Part shown: positions 61,987 to 64,000 of the stretch, piece by piece
How positions within the stretch are numbered: position 1 is the first letter of the stretch
Layout of the letters: the number at the start of each line of letters is the position of its first letter
Assembly: GCF_012911935.1 (NCBI RefSeq)
Contig: NZ_JAAXLA010000015.1
Span: 1 to 64,000 of the forward strand
Source of the DNA: Pseudonocardia acidicola
GTDB taxonomy: Bacteria; Actinomycetota; Actinomycetes; Mycobacteriales; Pseudonocardiaceae
Length of the DNA: 64,000 bases
Direction: 5' to 3'
Program-made: the position numbers and the translations under genes
Notes under the pieces: generated by a model
What the model was told of the DNA's origin: nothing
The model's input: only the letters and a program-made list of their open reading frames with translations
Databases searched by the model: none

Positions 61987-63617
61987 GGGCGCAACCCCTC
62001 CGCCAGCGGTCCCAGCGCGAACGCCGGGAAGTAGGTCAGGGCGACCACGATGAGCACCACGCCGAGCACCATCCCGATGAACAGCGGCCGGTGGGTCGGC
62101 AACGTACCGGTGGTCTCGGGTACGGGTCGCTGCGCGGCCAGTGAACCGGCGAGAGCGAGGACGAACACGATGGGCGCGAAGCGGCCGAGCAGCATCACGC
62201 AGCCGAGGACGGTGTTGTACCAGGTGGTGTCGGCGGCCAGCCCGGCGAAGGCCGACCCGTTGCTGTTGGCCGTCGAGGTGAACGCGTAGAGCACCTCGGT
62301 GAACCCGTGCGCGCCGGGATTGCCGATCGCGGCGCGCTGCGCGGGCGAGGCGATCGCGACCGCGGCGCCCACGAGGACCAGCGCCGGGGTGGTGAGGATG
62401 TAGAGCGAGGCGAACTTCACCTCCCGGCCGGTGATCTTCTTGCCCAGGTACTCGGGGGTGCGCCCGACCATGAGCCCGGCCAGGAACACCGTGAGGATCG
62501 CCAGGATGAGCATCCCGTAGAGGCCGGAGCCGACCCCGCCCGGCGCGACCTCGCCGAGCATCATGTTCGCCAGCGCCGTCCCGCCGCCGAGCGGGGAGAA
62601 CGAGTCGTAGCTGGAGTTGGCCGCGCCGCCGGAGGTGGCGGTGGCGGCCGCGGCGAACAGTGCCGACCCCGCCGACCCGAAGCGGACCTCCTTGCCCTCC
62701 AGCCCGCCCGTCGACTCGAACAGCCCGAGCAGGGCGGCCGACCCGGCGAACAGGACCGCCATCACCGCGGCGATCGCGTGACCCTGCCGCCGATCGGCGA
62801 CCATCACCCCGAAGGTGCGCGGCAGCGCGACCGGGATCGCCAGCATCGCGTAGATCTGCACCCAGTTCGTCACCGGATCGGGGTTCTCGTAGGGGTGCGC
62901 GGAGTTGGCGTTGAAGTAGCCTCCCCCGTTCGTGCCCAGCTGCTTGATGGCCTCCTGGGACGCAACGGGTCCCCCGGGGATCGACTGCCGGCCGCCGACG
63001 AGGGTGGCGACCTGCTGCGGCGCCTGGAAGTTCTGGATCACACCCCGGGCGACCAGGACGATCGCGATCGCGAACGCGGCCGGCAGCAGAACCCGCACCA
63101 GCACCCGGGTGAAGTCGACCCAGAAGTTGCCCACCTGGGCGGTCGTCACCCGGCGGAAACCCCGGATCAGGGCCACCGAGACCGTGATCCCCACCGCGGC
63201 GGCGGCGAAGTTCTGCGTTGCCAGGCCGGCCATCTGCACGAACTGGCCCATGGTCGACTCGCCCGCATAGGACTGCCAGTTGGCGTTGGTCAGGAACGAG
63301 GTTCCGACGTCGAACGCCAGATCGGGCGGCACCGGCGGGCGGCCCAGCGACAGGGGAAGCAGGGGCTGGACGCGCTGGAGCCCGTAGAGGAACAGCATCG
63401 AGACCACGGAGAACGCGAGCAGTGCGCGCAGGTAGGCCGCCCAGGTCTGGTCGGTCTCCGGATCGACACCGACCCCCCGGTAGACCAGCCGCTCCACCCG
63501 CAGGTGCCGGGTGGAGGTGAGAACCCGGGCCAGGTGGTCGCCCAGCAGCCAGTAGGTTCCGGCCAGCGCCACGGCGAGGCCACCGGCCTGCAGCCACGCC
63601 GCGGCCGCCGGGCTCAT
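61983..63617 (-). CDS. kdpA: Potassium-transporting ATPase potassium-binding subunit
   Basis: A 544-residue channel-like subunit of the superfamily of potassium transporters, with four pore repeats. Selectivity segments include [14 protein letters not shown] and [20 protein letters not shown]. It selects potassium for the Kdp pump. ATG 63617 overlaps the kdpF stop by one base. Confidence 0.95.
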   Translation of the reverse strand: MSPAAAAWLQAGGLAVALAGTYWLLGDHLARVLTSTRHLRVERLVYRGVGVDPETDQTWAAYLRALLAFSVVSMLFLYGLQRVQPLLPLSLGRPPVPPDLAFDVGTSFLTNANWQSYAGESTMGQFVQMAGLATQNFAAAAVGITVSVALIRGFRRVTTAQVGNFWVDFTRVLVRVLLPAAFAIAIVLVARGVIQNFQAPQQVATLVGGRQSIPGGPVASQEAIKQLGTNGGGYFNANSAHPYENPDPVTNWVQIYAMLAIPVALPRTFGVMVADRRQGHAIAAVMAVLFAGSAALLGLFESTGGLEGKEVRFGSAGSALFAAAATATSGGAANSSYDSFSPLGGGTALANMMLGEVAPGGVGSGLYGMLILAILTVFLAGLMVGRTPEYLGKKITGREVKFASLYILTTPALVLVGAAVAIASPAQRAAIGNPGAHGFTEVLYAFTSTANSNGSAFAGLAADTTWYNTVLGCVMLLGRFAPIVFVLALAGSLAAQRPVPETTGTLPTHRPLFIGMVLGVVLIVVALTYFPAFALGPLAEGLRP

Positions 63618-63706
63618 CAGAACCGCTCCGGGAACAGCAGCGCGGCGACGAGGTACCCCAGCAGCAGCACGGCCGCGGCCAGATCGATCACCAGCTCGAC
63701 GGTCAC
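63617..63706 (-). CDS. kdpF: Kdp accessory peptide KdpF
   Basis: A 29-residue single-helix peptide ([18 protein letters not shown], ending LLFPERF), the classic KdpF that stabilises the KdpABC complex. GTG start overlaps the previous small frame by four bases and the stop overlaps the kdpA ATG. Too short for most gene finders. Confidence 0.9.
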   Translation of the reverse strand: MTVELVIDLAAAVLLLGYLVAALLFPERF

Positions 63707-63786
63707 AGGCGCTCCACTCCTCGCACGAGGAGCGCGAAGAGGGCGAACAGGACCAGCACCAGCACTACGAACACGACGTCGCGCAC
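63703..63786 (-). CDS. 27-residue membrane peptide upstream of kdpF
   Basis: A frame of 27 codons: RDVVFVVLVLVLFALFALLV then a short RGVERL end. It is a single hydrophobic helix with charged ends. A strong GGGGGAG site precedes the GTG, and the stop overlaps the kdpF start by four bases (GTGA), so it belongs to the coupled kdp operon. Probably a second accessory micropeptide; function unknown. Confidence 0.75.
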   Translation of the reverse strand: MRDVVFVVLVLVLFALFALLVRGVERL

Positions 63787-63852
63787 GACTCCCCCGGTTG
63801 GCCGCCCGATACCTCTGGACGGAGGGTCGCGCCGCGGCCCGGGGGCGCTATA

Positions 63853-63866
63853 GGGCAGAAGGTCCC
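63853..63866. promoter_or_regulatory. DosR-like box upstream of the kdp operon
   Basis: On the minus strand GGGAC-CTTC-TGCCC, 67-80 bases before the first start of the operon (63786). The surrounding 17 bases equal those at 56784-56800 upstream of kdpD. Confidence 0.6.
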
Positions 63867-63934
63867 CGGAGTGCGCCCTGTTCGTCCCGGGCCGCGCCCG
63901 GCGGCGCCGACCGCGCGGGTCCGGCCGGAGCTGT

Positions 63935-64000
63935 TCAGCCCGGCCGCCCCGGCTCCGTCCCGGCCCGGCGCCAGCCGATGCGTTCCTGGCGTTCCTGCTC
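63935..64000 (-). CDS. C-terminal end of an unidentified gene
   Basis: The last 21 codons of a minus-strand frame that enters from the right (EQERQERIGWRRAG and a short tail, then TGA). Charged, Arg/Glu-rich; too short to identify. It could be a chance open frame. Confidence 0.25.
   Translation of the reverse strand, partial: EQERQERIGWRRAGTEPGRPG

Noticed and set aside
59932..63597. An apparent KdpA-region/KdpB fusion of 1221 residues
   Set aside because: The upstream half is an out-of-frame reading of kdpA. KdpB starts at the GTG at 61986, which overlaps the kdpA stop.

Overview
This is a very GC-rich chromosomal segment from an actinobacterium. Leaderless TANNNT promoters, GTG starts, ATGA/GTGA gene overlaps, a class I aldolase, and many orthologue-like families of the mycobacterial dormancy (DosR) regulon point to Pseudonocardiaceae, probably a Pseudonocardia relative. 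That placement is inferred from gene content only. No rRNA, tRNA, CRISPR array, prophage or insertion sequence was seen.

Region 1 (1-16 kb), central carbon: a thiolase tail and an IclR regulator are followed by a self-contained fructose phosphotransferase operon on the minus strand (enzyme I, 1-phosphofructokinase, EIIA, EIIBC, HPr). Next come lower-glycolysis genes: enolase on the plus strand, and gap-pgk-tpiA plus a universal stress protein on the minus strand. Two broken glycolytic genes lie here: an internally deleted phosphoglycerate mutase at the edge of the enolase promoter, and a C-terminal scrap that resembles GapN upstream of gap. A PLP decarboxylase, an SDR with an EthD-like partner, and a nitrilase-family amidohydrolase follow.

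Region 2 (16-27 kb), catabolism: a USP-like protein, a translationally coupled GH38 alpha-mannosidase/GH172 pair, an Lrp/AsnC regulator divergent from 4-hydroxyphenylpyruvate dioxygenase, and glutamate decarboxylase.

Region 3 (27-40 kb), envelope: an orphan OmpR-type response regulator, UppP, a phosphodiester glycosidase, a coupled MacB/FtsX-type ABC exporter with a lipoprotein, a GT51 transglycosylase, a COG4280 membrane protein, an exported phosphoesterase, and a DivIVA-like coiled coil. Several of these start directly after a -10 box.

Region 4 (40-64 kb), a dormancy-type island: a CBS protein, class I aldolase, GH65 phosphorylase, two Acg-type nitroreductases around a methyltransferase, a tandem USP, nicotinate phosphoribosyltransferase with PRPP synthetase, a SHOCT protein, two head-to-head phosphoribosyltransferase fusions (with a dienelactone hydrolase and with an erythromycin-esterase domain), CapA, KdpD and kdpFABC. 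Most of these families have counterparts in the M. tuberculosis DosR regulon. Several promoters carry a 5-4-5 palindrome resembling the DosR box. An identical 17-base copy sits upstream of both kdpD and the convergent kdp operon. The KdpD has lost its phosphoacceptor histidine and no kdpE is present, so potassium uptake may be wired to the dormancy regulator instead.
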